A stretch of DNA of 62,999 nucleotides from Clostridia bacterium (GTDB lineage Bacteria > Bacillota > Clostridia > Oscillospirales > Acutalibacteraceae): contig JAFWYP010000009.1 of NCBI GenBank assembly GCA_017517665.1, forward strand, positions 1-62,999. The letters run 5' to 3'. Position 1 is the first letter of the stretch. The number at the start of each line of letters is the position of its first letter. Under the pieces are notes generated by a model. It was not told where the DNA came from. It saw only the letters and a list, made by a program, of their open reading frames with translations, and searched no databases. Below are positions 27,827-36,900 of this stretch, in pieces. Both the position numbers and the translations under genes were made by a program.

Positions 27827-27855
27827 ATTATAAACTCTTAGTTCCATAAAGTCAA
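27827..27855 (-). promoter_or_regulatory. Promoter of locus A operon
   Basis: On the minus strand TTGACT and TATAAT are separated by exactly 17 bp, near consensus. It lies about 60 bp upstream of the HprK-like start. A CTATGA...TCATAG inverted repeat downstream (27784-27815 region) could be an operator, but this is weak. Confidence 0.75.
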
Positions 27856-27898
27856 TATATAAAATACAAAATAATCTGTTTTTATTGATACAATTTTA

Positions 27899-27927
27899 TT
27901 GTAATTTGCTGTCGGTTGTGGTAATAT
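27899..27927 (+). promoter_or_regulatory. Probable promoter of the ABC exporter
   Basis: TTGTAA and TAATAT are separated by 17 bp, 26 bp upstream of the transporter start and divergent from the locus A promoter. The -35 box is a weaker match. Confidence 0.5.
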
Positions 27928-27952
27928 ATAAAATAAACTAAACTGAAGTGAA

Positions 27953-29689
27953 ATGAGCTGGCTTTATATGAAGAAACCAAGTGAATATATTGAGCTTTTC
28001 CGTTCGCTCGGCAAGGAATGGAAATGGCTCCTGAAATATGTTTCAAAATACCGTTTGCAGATAGTGTTTTATGTTGTCATCGGACTTTTCAGCACAGCAA
28101 TGGGTCTGGGTGCAAGCATTGCATCGAAATACCTGATCGATTCCGTTATTTCGCATAACAGCAACACAATTCTGAAGAGTGCAATAATTGCCGTAACTTT
28201 CGGTGTAACGCAGATTGCAGTCGGAGCTGTTGTTTCGAGAATCGCAGGTATTGTCGGAACAAAAATCAGCATGGAGATAAGAAGCGGTGTTTATGAACAT
28301 GTGACTTTTTCCAAATGGGAAGATATCCGCAAATACCATTCGGGTGAACTTCTCAACAGAATTGAAGGCGATGTCGGCGCGGTTTCAAACAGCATAGTTT
28401 CCTTTATTCCCAATGTTTTCACCACTTCTGCGCAGTTTATCGGCTGTCTTGCTGTTGTTCTTTATTATGACCCGACAATGGCGATTTTCGCATTCATGAG
28501 CGCACCGTTTCTTGTTTTTTCTTCAAAAATCACAACAAAAATGGTGAGAAAATACAACAAGGAGAGCCGTGAAATGAACGGCAAAATCCTTTCGTTTTAT
28601 TCCGAATCAATTCAGAATCTGCAGACTATCAAAGCGTTTGATATAACAAAAAGATATGTTGAGCAGATGAAAACAAATCTTCAGCTCCACAGAAAAATCA
28701 AGCTGGAACATGACCGTTTCACAATTATTATGAGTCTCTGTATGTCGTTAATCGGTCTTGCAGTTGCTTACACCTGCTACGGATGGGGAGTTTACAGACT
28801 CTGGCAGGGAGCGATTTCTTACGGAACAATGACTTTGTTTTTGCAGATTTCGGGTCAGCTCACAGGTTCGTTTTCGGCACTTGTTTCTTTGCTCCCGAGT
28901 GCAATTTCAATCGCCACTTCGGCTGGCAGAATAATGGAAATAACAAGTCTTCCTCTTGAAGAACATAAGGATTCCAAAAAGGCTGAAAAAATGGAAAAAT
29001 CCGCCGACGAAAGCGGAATTTCAATCATTTGCAATAACCTCAAATACACATATCCCGATGGGGAAAAACCCGTTGTGGCGAATGTTTCTTTCAGAGCAAA
29101 AGCGGGCGAAACAATAGCTTTTGTGGGTTCTTCAGGCGAAGGAAAAACAACGCTTCTCAGACTGATTCTCGGTCTCGTAGAAGCCGATTCGGGAGAACTA
29201 ATTTTAGAAACAAAAGACGGCAATAAAATCCCTGTCTCCGAATGCACAAGAAGGTTTTGTTCCTATGTGCCTCAAGGGAATGCGATATTCTCGGGAACCG
29301 TTGCGGACAACCTCAGAATCGTAAAACCCGAGGCAACGGATGAAGAAATAATTGAAGTTCTCAAAACTGCCGATGCGTGGAGCTTCATCAAAGAATTACC
29401 TCTCGGAATAAACACGGAAATCAGCGAAAAAGGTGTCAATTTCTCCGAAGGTCAGGTGCAGAGAATGTCTATTGCGAGGGCGATTCTCCGTGATGCACCG
29501 ATTATAGTTATGGACGAAGCAACAAGCGCTCTCGATGCAAAAACGGAAGAAATTGTCCTTGCAAATATGATGAAAGCATATCCCAACAGAACAAGGATAA
29601 TCACCACCCACCGACCCAGTATGCTTCAATATTGCACAAGGGTTTACGGTATCGACAGCAACGGAAATTTGGCGGAAATTGAAAAATAA
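27953..29689 (+). CDS. ABC exporter, fused membrane and ATPase domains
   Basis: A 578-residue half-transporter of the bacterial exporter type, expected to work as a homodimer. Residues about 25-320 hold six membrane helices (IVFYVVIGLFSTAMGLGASI is the first). The nucleotide-binding domain has Walker A GSSGEGKTTLL (about 394), Q-loop YVPQGNA, signature FSEGQ (a variant of LSGGQ), Walker B IIVMDEATSAL and the H-loop TTHRPS. There is no N-terminal C39 protease, so leader cleavage would need another enzyme. It is divergent from locus A and points toward locus B, from which it is separated by the mobile island. It may export the mature peptides of both loci. The start could also be the ATG at 27968. 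Confidence 0.9.
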   Translation: MSWLYMKKPSEYIELFRSLGKEWKWLLKYVSKYRLQIVFYVVIGLFSTAMGLGASIASKYLIDSVISHNSNTILKSAIIAVTFGVTQIAVGAVVSRIAGIVGTKISMEIRSGVYEHVTFSKWEDIRKYHSGELLNRIEGDVGAVSNSIVSFIPNVFTTSAQFIGCLAVVLYYDPTMAIFAFMSAPFLVFSSKITTKMVRKYNKESREMNGKILSFYSESIQNLQTIKAFDITKRYVEQMKTNLQLHRKIKLEHDRFTIIMSLCMSLIGLAVAYTCYGWGVYRLWQGAISYGTMTLFLQISGQLTGSFSALVSLLPSAISIATSAGRIMEITSLPLEEHKDSKKAEKMEKSADESGISIICNNLKYTYPDGEKPVVANVSFRAKAGETIAFVGSSGEGKTTLLRLILGLVEADSGELILETKDGNKIPVSECTRRFCSYVPQGNAIFSGTVADNLRIVKPEATDEEIIEVLKTADAWSFIKELPLGINTEISEKGVNFSEGQVQRMSIARAILRDAPIIVMDEATSALDAKTEEIVLANMMKAYPNRTRIITTHRPSMLQYCTRVYGIDSNGNLAEIEK

Positions 29690-29695
29690 CACAAT

Positions 29696-29725
29696 AAAAC
29701 GGTGTCAATCAGGCACCGTTTTTTT
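29696..29725 (+). terminator. Rho-independent terminator after the ABC exporter
   Basis: A 9-bp stem AAAACGGTG/CACCGTTTT with a 9-nt loop, followed by an uninterrupted T run. Confidence 0.9.
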
Positions 29726-29754
29726 CTTTTTGATGATTGCAACAAATGCTTATC

Positions 29755-29790
29755 TGTCATAATTAAATCAAAGATTGTGACGGATGGAGG
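29755..29790 (+). repeat. Island leader repeat, copy 1
   Basis: TGTCATAA-TTAAATCAAAGATT-GTGACG followed by ATGGAGG. Same layout as the copies at 30104 and 31340; the right arm has diverged so the inverted repeat is imperfect here. It precedes the small DUF6809-like gene. Confidence 0.8.
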
Positions 29791-29828
29791 TGAACAACAG
29801 TGAAAAATAAAACGGAGGGGGTGAGAAA

Positions 29829-30089
29829 ATATTTATTGATGATTTCTATTATGGGAACATAGAACCGCAAAGGTCCGGATTAACTGATTCTAAATTGTTC
29901 CGTAAAAAGATGGAGGTATTAGCAGAAACAGAAAAAGAACTGTTGGATAATTTGAAAGGTAAAGAACTGGATTGTTTTGAGAAATACTCTGAAGCATGGT
30001 TATATATCAACAGCGAAACCAACAGAGATTCATTTAAAACAGGATTTAAATTGGGCACAAAACTTGTTTTTGATGTTTTTGCGGATTGA
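29829..30089 (+). CDS. Small island protein (DUF6809-like), start unresolved
   Basis: The open frame reads IDDFYYGNIEPQRSG, then a helical region ending in DSFKTGFKLGTKLVFDVFAD, about 85 residues. The FYYGNI...P opening and a C-terminal GFKLG stretch resemble the small DUF6809-type proteins common in Clostridia mobile elements. No ATG, GTG or TTG is in frame near the expected start; a strong AGGGGGTG site lies at about 29816-29823 and a GTG at 29821 is in another frame. Either it starts at ATA/ATT, a base has been lost near 29825, or it begins at the internal TTG at 29895. It may be a decaying gene. Confidence 0.5.
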   Translation: MFIDDFYYGNIEPQRSGLTDSKLFRKKMEVLAETEKELLDNLKGKELDCFEKYSEAWLYINSETNRDSFKTGFKLGTKLVFDVFAD

Positions 30090-30103
30090 GAGCATTTATC
30101 ATC

Positions 30104-30140
30104 TGTCATAATTAAAGCAAATCGATATGACATATGGAGG
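30104..30140 (+). repeat. Island leader repeat, copy 2
   Basis: TGTCATA...TATGACA is a perfect 7-bp inverted repeat around TTAAAGCAAATCGA, followed at once by TATGGAGG. It precedes the integrase region. Confidence 0.85.
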
Positions 30141-30219
30141 TTACAGATATACAATAGGAGAAATAAAGAATCAATAACCAAACTGAGAAAGGAAGAAAAG
30201 ATGACAATGCAAAGCAGAA

Positions 30220-30369
30220 ATGTGTTTAGGTTTTGAAGTTAGTATGGTTGATGAAACCATAGAGATTTTAACCTCAGAAACTTCAGTGAAATATTTATTT
30301 GACTTCTGGAACACCTCGGCGATGACAAAGGAGATGATCGATTGGGTGCTAAACGACCTCGCAGGCTGA
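30220..30369 (+). CDS. Possible 49-aa ORF coupled to the integrase
   Basis: ATG at 30220 opens a 49-codon frame (MCLGFEVSMVDETIEILTSE...NDLAG) that overlaps the integrase start by 28 nt. The integrase ribosome site AAAGGAG lies inside it. Its own ribosome site is weak (AAAGGAAG about 25 nt upstream), and no family is recognised. It could be a coupling peptide or chance. Confidence 0.3.
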   Translation: MCLGFEVSMVDETIEILTSETSVKYLFDFWNTSAMTKEMIDWVLNDLAG

Positions 30370-31319
30370 CGGTAACACAGCAGATAATGCAAGAGGTTGA
30401 AAAACAGCTCAAAAGCAAAAATTATCCCAACGAAAAAACGTATAAAACATATCTGCACCACGCTCGACGATATGTACAATTCTGCAGAGAAAATTATAAC
30501 TGTCGAAGTTATGAAGAATGCAGTAACCTTGAGTTTGCTCAGGGTTACTGCGATGCCCTGAAAGAAAATTACGCACCGAGCAGTATACATCTTTTTATGA
30601 TTTCTGTGACAAGCACATTCAATCTGCCGATTCGGAAAATCGACAAACCCAGAAGATGTACCGCAGAATATACAAGGGGACGAAAGCAGAAATTCGCACC
30701 GCAGACCGCCGAAGATCTGAATGATCTCAAATGGTCTTATCTTGTTGATTTTCAAAGGGCCGCGGGGTTGAGGCGCATGGAATTAATGCGGTTGTGCGGA
30801 CGGAATTTCAAGCAAGATGAAAGCGGTTACTGGTGCATAGAAATTGAGAAAGGCAAAGGTGGAAAATATCAGCTTCAGAGACTCAACTCCGACGAGGATG
30901 TTGAGTTTGTGCGGAAATATTTTGAGGCAGTCGGACCTGATGAAAAAATATTTCCGCCCGAATTGTTCAGAAACAGGCTGAATCTGCATAAACTCCGTGC
31001 GGATTCTGCTCGCGAATTCTATTTTCAGAGTCTTAAAAAATTACAGAGAAATCCTGCGTATGCCGAGCAGATGGAAAGAGAGATAAGAGCCAGATGGGAG
31101 AAATATAACATTGATAAACGAACGGGGGAGCCAAAGAAATTCAATCCCGAAAAGTACAGAGGATACCATGTTTTAAGAGGAAAAAACCGTGAGCTTGCCA
31201 TGAAAAACGGTATGCCCGGCAAGTATCACAAAATGTGTTTACTTTATACTTCAATCATGAAATTGAGTCATTGGCGTTGTTCGGTGGCGGTAAATTCGTA
31301 TATAAATATCGATTTTTGA
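30342..31319 (+). CDS. Tyrosine recombinase/integrase of the island
   Basis: A 325-residue site-specific recombinase. The N-terminal 125 residues form a SAM-like core-binding domain (TYKTYLHHARRYVQFCRE). Catalytic residues are visible: box I Arg in AAGLRRMELMRL (about 145), HKLRAD (His-x-x-Arg, about 214), and the C-terminal LSHWR with Tyr in NSYINIDF as the likely nucleophile. An insertion of about 50 basic residues lies between HKLRAD and the C-terminus, as in related Clostridia island integrases. The start is TTG at 30342 with AAGGAG 9 nt upstream. It probably moves or rearranges this island, together with the serine recombinase. Confidence 0.82.
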   Translation: MGAKRPRRLTVTQQIMQEVEKQLKSKNYPNEKTYKTYLHHARRYVQFCRENYNCRSYEECSNLEFAQGYCDALKENYAPSSIHLFMISVTSTFNLPIRKIDKPRRCTAEYTRGRKQKFAPQTAEDLNDLKWSYLVDFQRAAGLRRMELMRLCGRNFKQDESGYWCIEIEKGKGGKYQLQRLNSDEDVEFVRKYFEAVGPDEKIFPPELFRNRLNLHKLRADSAREFYFQSLKKLQRNPAYAEQMEREIRARWEKYNIDKRTGEPKKFNPEKYRGYHVLRGKNRELAMKNGMPGKYHKMCLLYTSIMKLSHWRCSVAVNSYINIDF

Positions 31320-31339
31320 GATTGTTTTGTAAACATATA

Positions 31340-31375
31340 TGTCATAACTTAATCAAAGATTTATGACACACGGAG
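31340..31375 (+). repeat. Island leader repeat, copy 3
   Basis: TGTCATAA...TTATGACA is a perfect 8-bp inverted repeat around CTTAATCAAAGATT, followed by CACGGAG. It precedes the 103-aa gene. Confidence 0.85.
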
Positions 31376-31395
31376 CTTAAGAAAGGAGAGATAAC

Positions 31396-31707
31396 TTGAC
31401 AAACGGTTGTGTTTCAAGAATAAGAAGAGGCAAATTATCCAAAAATCACTTTGTAAGGAGTGATTTGGTGAATGATTTGAAGTGTCTCAGAAATGCCGAT
31501 ATATCAGCTTGTAACGCAGATGAACTTGTTGATTTGAGAAATGTTGAAGTGAACCCGAAAGCGTCTTTAAACCGCCGTACAGACGATTTTATTGCACAGG
31601 TCGGCAATCCCTATCTTTTCAGGGTTGATGATATTGTTGTCAAAGTCGAATTCGGCGACGGAAAAGATTTTTCGGAAATACTCACAGACGTTATTCTTGC
31701 AGGATGA
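31396..31707 (+). CDS. Small island accessory protein (103 aa)
   Basis: TTG start with AAAGGAGA 6 nt upstream. The protein has ELVDLRNVEVNPKASLNRRTDDF and VGNPYLFRVDDIVVKVEF. The motif 'V-D-x-R-x-V-x-V-x... R-x-x-x-F-x-x-x-x-x-N-P-Y-x-F-x-x-x-D-x-x-V-K-V' recurs in small proteins encoded just upstream of large serine recombinases in Clostridia elements. The function is unknown; recombination control is plausible from position. It is the ORF before the recombinase promoter. Confidence 0.7.
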   Translation: MTNGCVSRIRRGKLSKNHFVRSDLVNDLKCLRNADISACNADELVDLRNVEVNPKASLNRRTDDFIAQVGNPYLFRVDDIVVKVEFGDGKDFSEILTDVILAG

Positions 31708-31716
31708 TTTTACAAG

Positions 31717-31745
31717 TTGAAATTCAGACGGCAGTGCGGTATAAT
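31717..31745 (+). promoter_or_regulatory. Promoter of the serine recombinase gene
   Basis: TTGAAA and TATAAT separated by 17 bp. The -10 lies in the loop edge of an 11-bp hairpin GGCAGTGCGGT/ACCGTGCTGCC (31730-31772, two G-T pairs), which could regulate expression. Confidence 0.75.
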
Positions 31746-31797
31746 TTTGCTGTATGATAACCGTGCTGCCTTATGCTGAAGAAAAGGTGGCTTTATA

Positions 31798-33471
31798 ATG
31801 TATACAAAAAAAGCGAAAAAAGAGCAGTTTACGGAAGGTCTGAAACTGCGGAAAACGGCTGTTTATATCCGACTTTCAAAGGAAGACGGTGACAAGGAAG
31901 AAAGCGATTCTGTGGCATCGCAGAGAGAGATTATCAAAGAATTTCTCAAGCTTCATCCCGAACTTGAACTCTATGATTATTATATTGACGACGGCTGTAC
32001 CGGAACGGATTTTGACAGATCGGGATTCGAACGGATGAAAAGAGATATCGAGGCAGGCATTATAAAATGCGTTGTGGTAAAAGACCTGTCACGATTCGGC
32101 AGAAACTATGCCGACGGAGGTTATTATATCGGCGATTTTTTTGTGCGTCACTCCGTCAGACTCATTGCAATCAATAATTGTGTTGATACCGAATCGAGCA
32201 ATATGAATGCTTTTACGCAGTGTATCACTATCGGTGTTACAAACGTCATCAATGAGAGTGTTTCTGCGGCAACTTCGGTTAATGTCAGGGGAACGCTGAA
32301 CATGAGGCGTAACAACGGCGATTTCATCGGTTCGTTTGCGTCTTACGGGTATCTGAAAGACCCCGATGACCGCCACAAACTCATTGTTGATGAAGAAGCT
32401 GCGGCAGTTGTCAGAATGATATTTGAAAAGTTTGTTTCGGGTGTGAGCATTTACGAAATAACCCATCAGCTGAACGAAACGGGACTTCCGAATCCGTCGG
32501 CTTATAAAAAGCAGAAAGGCATGAATTACAGGCATCCGTCGGGCAAAATCACAGACGGAATGTGGCCCGAAAGTTCGGTCAGAAGAATCCTGAAAAACGA
32601 AATGTATATCGGCAATATGGTGCAGGGTAAGAACACGAAAATCAGCTATAAAATCAAGCAATGCGTTGCCGTTCCGAAGGAAGAATGGTATGTTGTCAAA
32701 GGCACTCACGAGCCGATAATTGACACGGAAACCTTTGAAAAAGCGCAGTCTTTGTTCAATCATAACATCCGCAGACCGTCCGAAAAATATGAGGTCGATT
32801 TGTTTGCGGGATTTGTAAAATGCGCCGATTGCGGAAGGGCGATGGGCAAAAAATCCAACGAAAATCCGAACCGTGAATATCACTATTACCGATGTGAAAC
32901 CGCCAAAAAAACGAGGCGTAAAGCCTGCACAAATCACACAATCCGCATTGATAAAATGGAAACTGCGGTGCTTGTTTTTCTTCAGAAAATGGTTGAAGTT
33001 GCAACGGAATATGACGAGATTATCAGGAAGATAAATTCGGGCGAAAAAAGAAAAACGAAGACGGATTTGCTGTCAAAAGCATTGGAAAATCAGTTGAAAA
33101 ACCGTGAATTTCTCAACAATATGATTCTTGATCTTTATCCCGATTTTAAAAAAGGAATTATCTCTGCGGAAGAGTATATGTCGCTGAAAAATGACTGCAA
33201 CAGCAAGCTTAAAAAACTTGACGAAGATATAAAATTGACCAAAGAAAAAATTGAAGAACAGAATAACGGAATGGAGAATAATCCGTTTGTTGAAAGCTTC
33301 AGAAAACTCGGCAACATAGAGACGCTGACAAGAGCGATTGTCGTTGATATGATTGAGGGAATTCTTGTTCATGAGGACTCAAAAATCACAGTCCGACTCA
33401 AGTGCAGAGACGCATTTGAGCAGGCAACGGAATACATTGAAATCAATAAAGATGCTGTCAAAACGGCATGA
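31798..33471 (+). CDS. Large serine recombinase
   Basis: A 557-residue resolvase/invertase-type recombinase. The catalytic Ser27 lies in YIRLSKEDG; DDGCTGTDFDRSGFERM and VVKDLSRFGRNY complete the resolvase domain (residues about 20-165). The recombinase domain has AAVVRMIFEKFVSGVSIYEI, and WPESSVRRILKNEMYIG at about 258. The zinc ribbon has CADCGRAMGKK and YYRCETAKKT...C (about 340-385), followed by a coiled coil (410-510) used in att-site synapsis. All key parts are intact. Large serine recombinases insert and excise mobile elements at att sites. It is the last gene of the island and carries its own promoter and terminator. Confidence 0.95.
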   Translation: MYTKKAKKEQFTEGLKLRKTAVYIRLSKEDGDKEESDSVASQREIIKEFLKLHPELELYDYYIDDGCTGTDFDRSGFERMKRDIEAGIIKCVVVKDLSRFGRNYADGGYYIGDFFVRHSVRLIAINNCVDTESSNMNAFTQCITIGVTNVINESVSAATSVNVRGTLNMRRNNGDFIGSFASYGYLKDPDDRHKLIVDEEAAAVVRMIFEKFVSGVSIYEITHQLNETGLPNPSAYKKQKGMNYRHPSGKITDGMWPESSVRRILKNEMYIGNMVQGKNTKISYKIKQCVAVPKEEWYVVKGTHEPIIDTETFEKAQSLFNHNIRRPSEKYEVDLFAGFVKCADCGRAMGKKSNENPNREYHYYRCETAKKTRRKACTNHTIRIDKMETAVLVFLQKMVEVATEYDEIIRKINSGEKRKTKTDLLSKALENQLKNREFLNNMILDLYPDFKKGIISAEEYMSLKNDCNSKLKKLDEDIKLTKEKIEEQNNGMENNPFVESFRKLGNIETLTRAIVVDMIEGILVHEDSKITVRLKCRDAFEQATEYIEINKDAVKTA

Positions 33472-33505
33472 CAAAAGCGTGCAGATTTTCATCTGCACGC
33501 TTTTG
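33472..33505 (+). terminator. Terminator after the serine recombinase
   Basis: A perfect 14-bp stem CAAAAGCGTGCAGA/TCTGCACGCTTTTG with a 6-nt loop, starting at the base after the stop codon. The symmetrical A/T ends could make it work in both directions. Confidence 0.85.
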
Positions 33506-33801
33506 ACTGTCGATAAAGTCGCTGAAACATAAACGAAAATTTGCAGGGGGTCGTCTATCCGGCGACGCAAATGCACCAAAAGGTGTACAAAAGCTCAAAA
33601 TATCGTATACAAATAATTTGTTTCGTTTATTTGACGTTTTTTCTCCCATCGACGTACCTTTGTACGCCATCGGTCGAAGAAAACGCCATTCTGCATCCTT
33701 TCTCAACAGCCACCGGTTTGTCGTCTGATATGTTTAAAAAGAAAAATGATGCAATAATTTGCGGAAAAACCGAAGAAAATCATTTTATTTTTGATTTTTT
33801 A
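33506..33801. other. Non-coding flank of the island
   Basis: About 300 bp with no gene I can support. Short frames on both strands have no ribosome sites or recognisable content. The right junction of the island (att site) may lie here, but without an empty site it cannot be placed. Confidence 0.5.
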
Positions 33802-33830
33802 TTGATTTTGTTTCACTAGTTTGATATACT
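33802..33830 (+). promoter_or_regulatory. Promoter of locus B
   Basis: TTGATT and TATACT separated by 17 bp, 80 bp upstream of the giant B start. Confidence 0.65.
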
Positions 33831-33909
33831 CATATTACCTATGATATATATAAAAAATATTTGAAAAATCTTTAATGTTAATAATAAGCTAATTTTAGGG
33901 GGATTGTTT

Positions 33910-36900
33910 ATGAAGAATGCAAAAAAAGCGTTGGCTTTTATGCTCTGCATATTAATGATTGCATCGGTGATGTTCAATGAAGGATGGGTATCGCTTCTGC
34001 AATCAAACAAGGCATCGGCTATAGCAGGTCATGAACAGAATTATAACGATGCCAGAGTTGAACTTGATTTCAACAAGGGCTGGAAATTTGCTTTCAGCGA
34101 AGATTCGGCATCCTACCTGAAAGGTTTTGACGATTCCGGTTGGGAGAATGTTGATCTGCCTCACGATTTCAGTATGGAACAGGGCTTTTCCGCAACAGGC
34201 ACCGAAGCTGAAAGCGGAAACATTCCCGGCGGTACAGGCTGGTACAGAAAATGGTTCAATCTTTATGAATACTACACAGGCAACTGCATCACCATTGATT
34301 TTGACGGTGCATATCAGCATGCTTATGTTTATGTCAACGGTCAGTATGTCGGCGAAAATCATTACGGCTACAACAGCTTTTCTTTTGAGATTTCGGACTA
34401 TCTTATCTGCTCAAACACATCGCTCAATCTTATTGCGGTTAAGGTTGTCAATGAAATTCCCTCAAGCCGTTGGTATTCGGGTTCGGGTATCAACAGAGAC
34501 GTCAGACTCACAATTAAAGAACCCGTTCATGTTTCGCTCTACGGTCCTCAGGTAACAACTCCCGGCATTGCAAACGGTGACGGAACCGTAAATGCAGATA
34601 TAACAATGCATAACGATACGGCGATTTCCAAAAAAGTTATCGTTGAAGCTACGATTCTTGATGATAACCATAATGCAGTAAGCGATACTGTTGTGTCATC
34701 AACTGTTCTTGTTCCTGCAAATGCAGAGCAGACGGTTACTCTCAAACCCGAAGTTGATTCTCCCAGGCTCTGGAGCCCTGACAGTCCAAATCTCTACAAA
34801 CTCAGGACTGTTATAAGAAATGAAGACGGCGACCTCATCGATGAGTATCACACTACATTCGGCTACCGTTATATCGAATGGGATGAAGACACGGGATTTT
34901 CAATCAACGGTAAATTGACAAAGCTCAAGGGTGTCAGCCTTCACCACGACCAGGGTGCGCTCGGTGCTGTTCAGGAATATGATGCAATTTACCGTCAGCT
35001 TTCTATCCTCAAGGATATGGGCTGTAATGCAATCCGTACAACTCATAACACCGCATCAAGGGTTGTTATTGATATCTGTAACGAACTCGGACTGTTCGTT
35101 ATGGAAGAATTCTTTGACGGATGGGATGCTTCCAAAAACTATAATGACCACGACTTCAGCGAATATTTCAATCAGACAGTAAATGCAGATACCTGCCTTA
35201 TCGGTGCAAAGGGTCAGAAATGGTTTGAGTTTGTTGTTGAACAAACCGTTCTCCGTGACAGACACGATCCCTGTATCATTGCCTGGGGTGTCGGTAACGA
35301 ACTTTATAACATCACCGTAGAATCACCCGAATCAACCGTTAATTATGAAAACATAGTCAAGTCCATCGCTGATATCACGGATAGACTTGACCCCGATATA
35401 GTTCTTACTCAGGGTAACAATAAATCTCATGCAGACGCCACAATGCTGGTTGACCGCTATATGGATGTTATCGGCGGTAACTATAATCCCTATGCATGGA
35501 GTTTGCTTATGGGCGGAAACGATGATTTCAGGTCCTCAAAGCCTTTCGTTGCAACCGAAGCCGCTTCAGCAAATAACAGCCGAGGTGTTTACTACACAAT
35601 GGGTGCTGATGATGCCACTCTTCAGTGCACATCCTATGACACATACGCTGTCAGCTGGGGTAACGAAGCCGCGGAAGCCTGGTATTATGTTGCAACAAAC
35701 GACTTCTTCTCGGGCGAATTTGTCTGGACAGGTTTTGACTATATAGGTGAAACCACTCCCTGGATGAATTACAGCGGACCCAACGAGAATTTCGTTCCCA
35801 ACACATCGTATTTCGGAATTGTGGATACAGCAGGTTTTGCAAAGGATTCATATTATCTATATAGAAGCCTCTGGAATGAAGAAAGCACAACTCTTCACCT
35901 TGTTCCCGGTTCGTGGAATTCAGAAAATCTCTATGTTGAAAACGGATATGTAAACGTTGCGGTTTACAGCAACGCAAAGAAAATTGAGCTTCTCCTCAAC
36001 GGCAATGTTATCGCAACCGCAACTTCAGCAGTCAACACAACTCCCGCAGGTTATACATACAAAACATGGACCGAAAGCATAGTTGATTATTCAAATTGCA
36101 AAGTCGGCAGTTTTTACACAGGCAGCGGAGAAGATTTCTATCCTCAGTTCAACGTTAAATATGCGGCAGGCGAACTTTCCGTAAAAGCATATGACGAAAA
36201 CGGTGCAGAAATAACAGATACAGTCGGTTTGACAAAGTCCGTTTCAGGCACTGCAACACAGATTGCCGTAAAAACATGGCAGGATAAGAATACCTATGTT
36301 GCAGACGGTTCGGATTATATTTATGTTGAGTTTGAAGCTCAGGATGCCAACGGCAACTTCATGAATGACTATAACGGCACAATCAATTTTGATGTTGACG
36401 ATGATTCTGACAGATATGCAAAAATCATCGGTGTTGACAACGGTAATTCCGCAACAGCCGAAAAGTTCCAACAGGATTCCGTGATTGCATCCGATGCCGA
36501 GGCTGAAATACAGATGTTCAACGGCAGAGCGCTTGTAATTCTCAAAACAACGGAAGAAGAAGGCACAATCAATTTCACCGCTGTTGCAAATGACGGCACA
36601 TCGGAAATTATTGTTCCCGGTGTTACCGTTACATCCGTAAGTGAAACAGGTATTGAACTTACAGATGAATTTGAAGAAGTGGTTTTTCAGAACGGCAAAG
36701 AATACGAAGTCACTCTTTACGATGAATACGAAATGGTTAAGCACCATATAAACGAGCTTGAACCTCCGAAAGCAGAAGAAGGTGATTCAGGTTCGGGCGG
36801 AACAGGTTCGGGCGATGATTCAGGCAGTTCGGGTGATTCGGGTTCAGATGACACAACAGTTCCTGAAAAATATGAGATTTTCATTCCCGATTCAAGCGCA

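Noticed and set aside
32089-32937. A 282-codon antisense frame in the serine recombinase
   Set aside because: It is a mirror of the recombinase codons and has no start signal; the recombinase is intact.
33458-33819. Short frames on both strands after the serine recombinase
   Set aside because: No ribosome sites or conserved content, and one overlaps the terminator.
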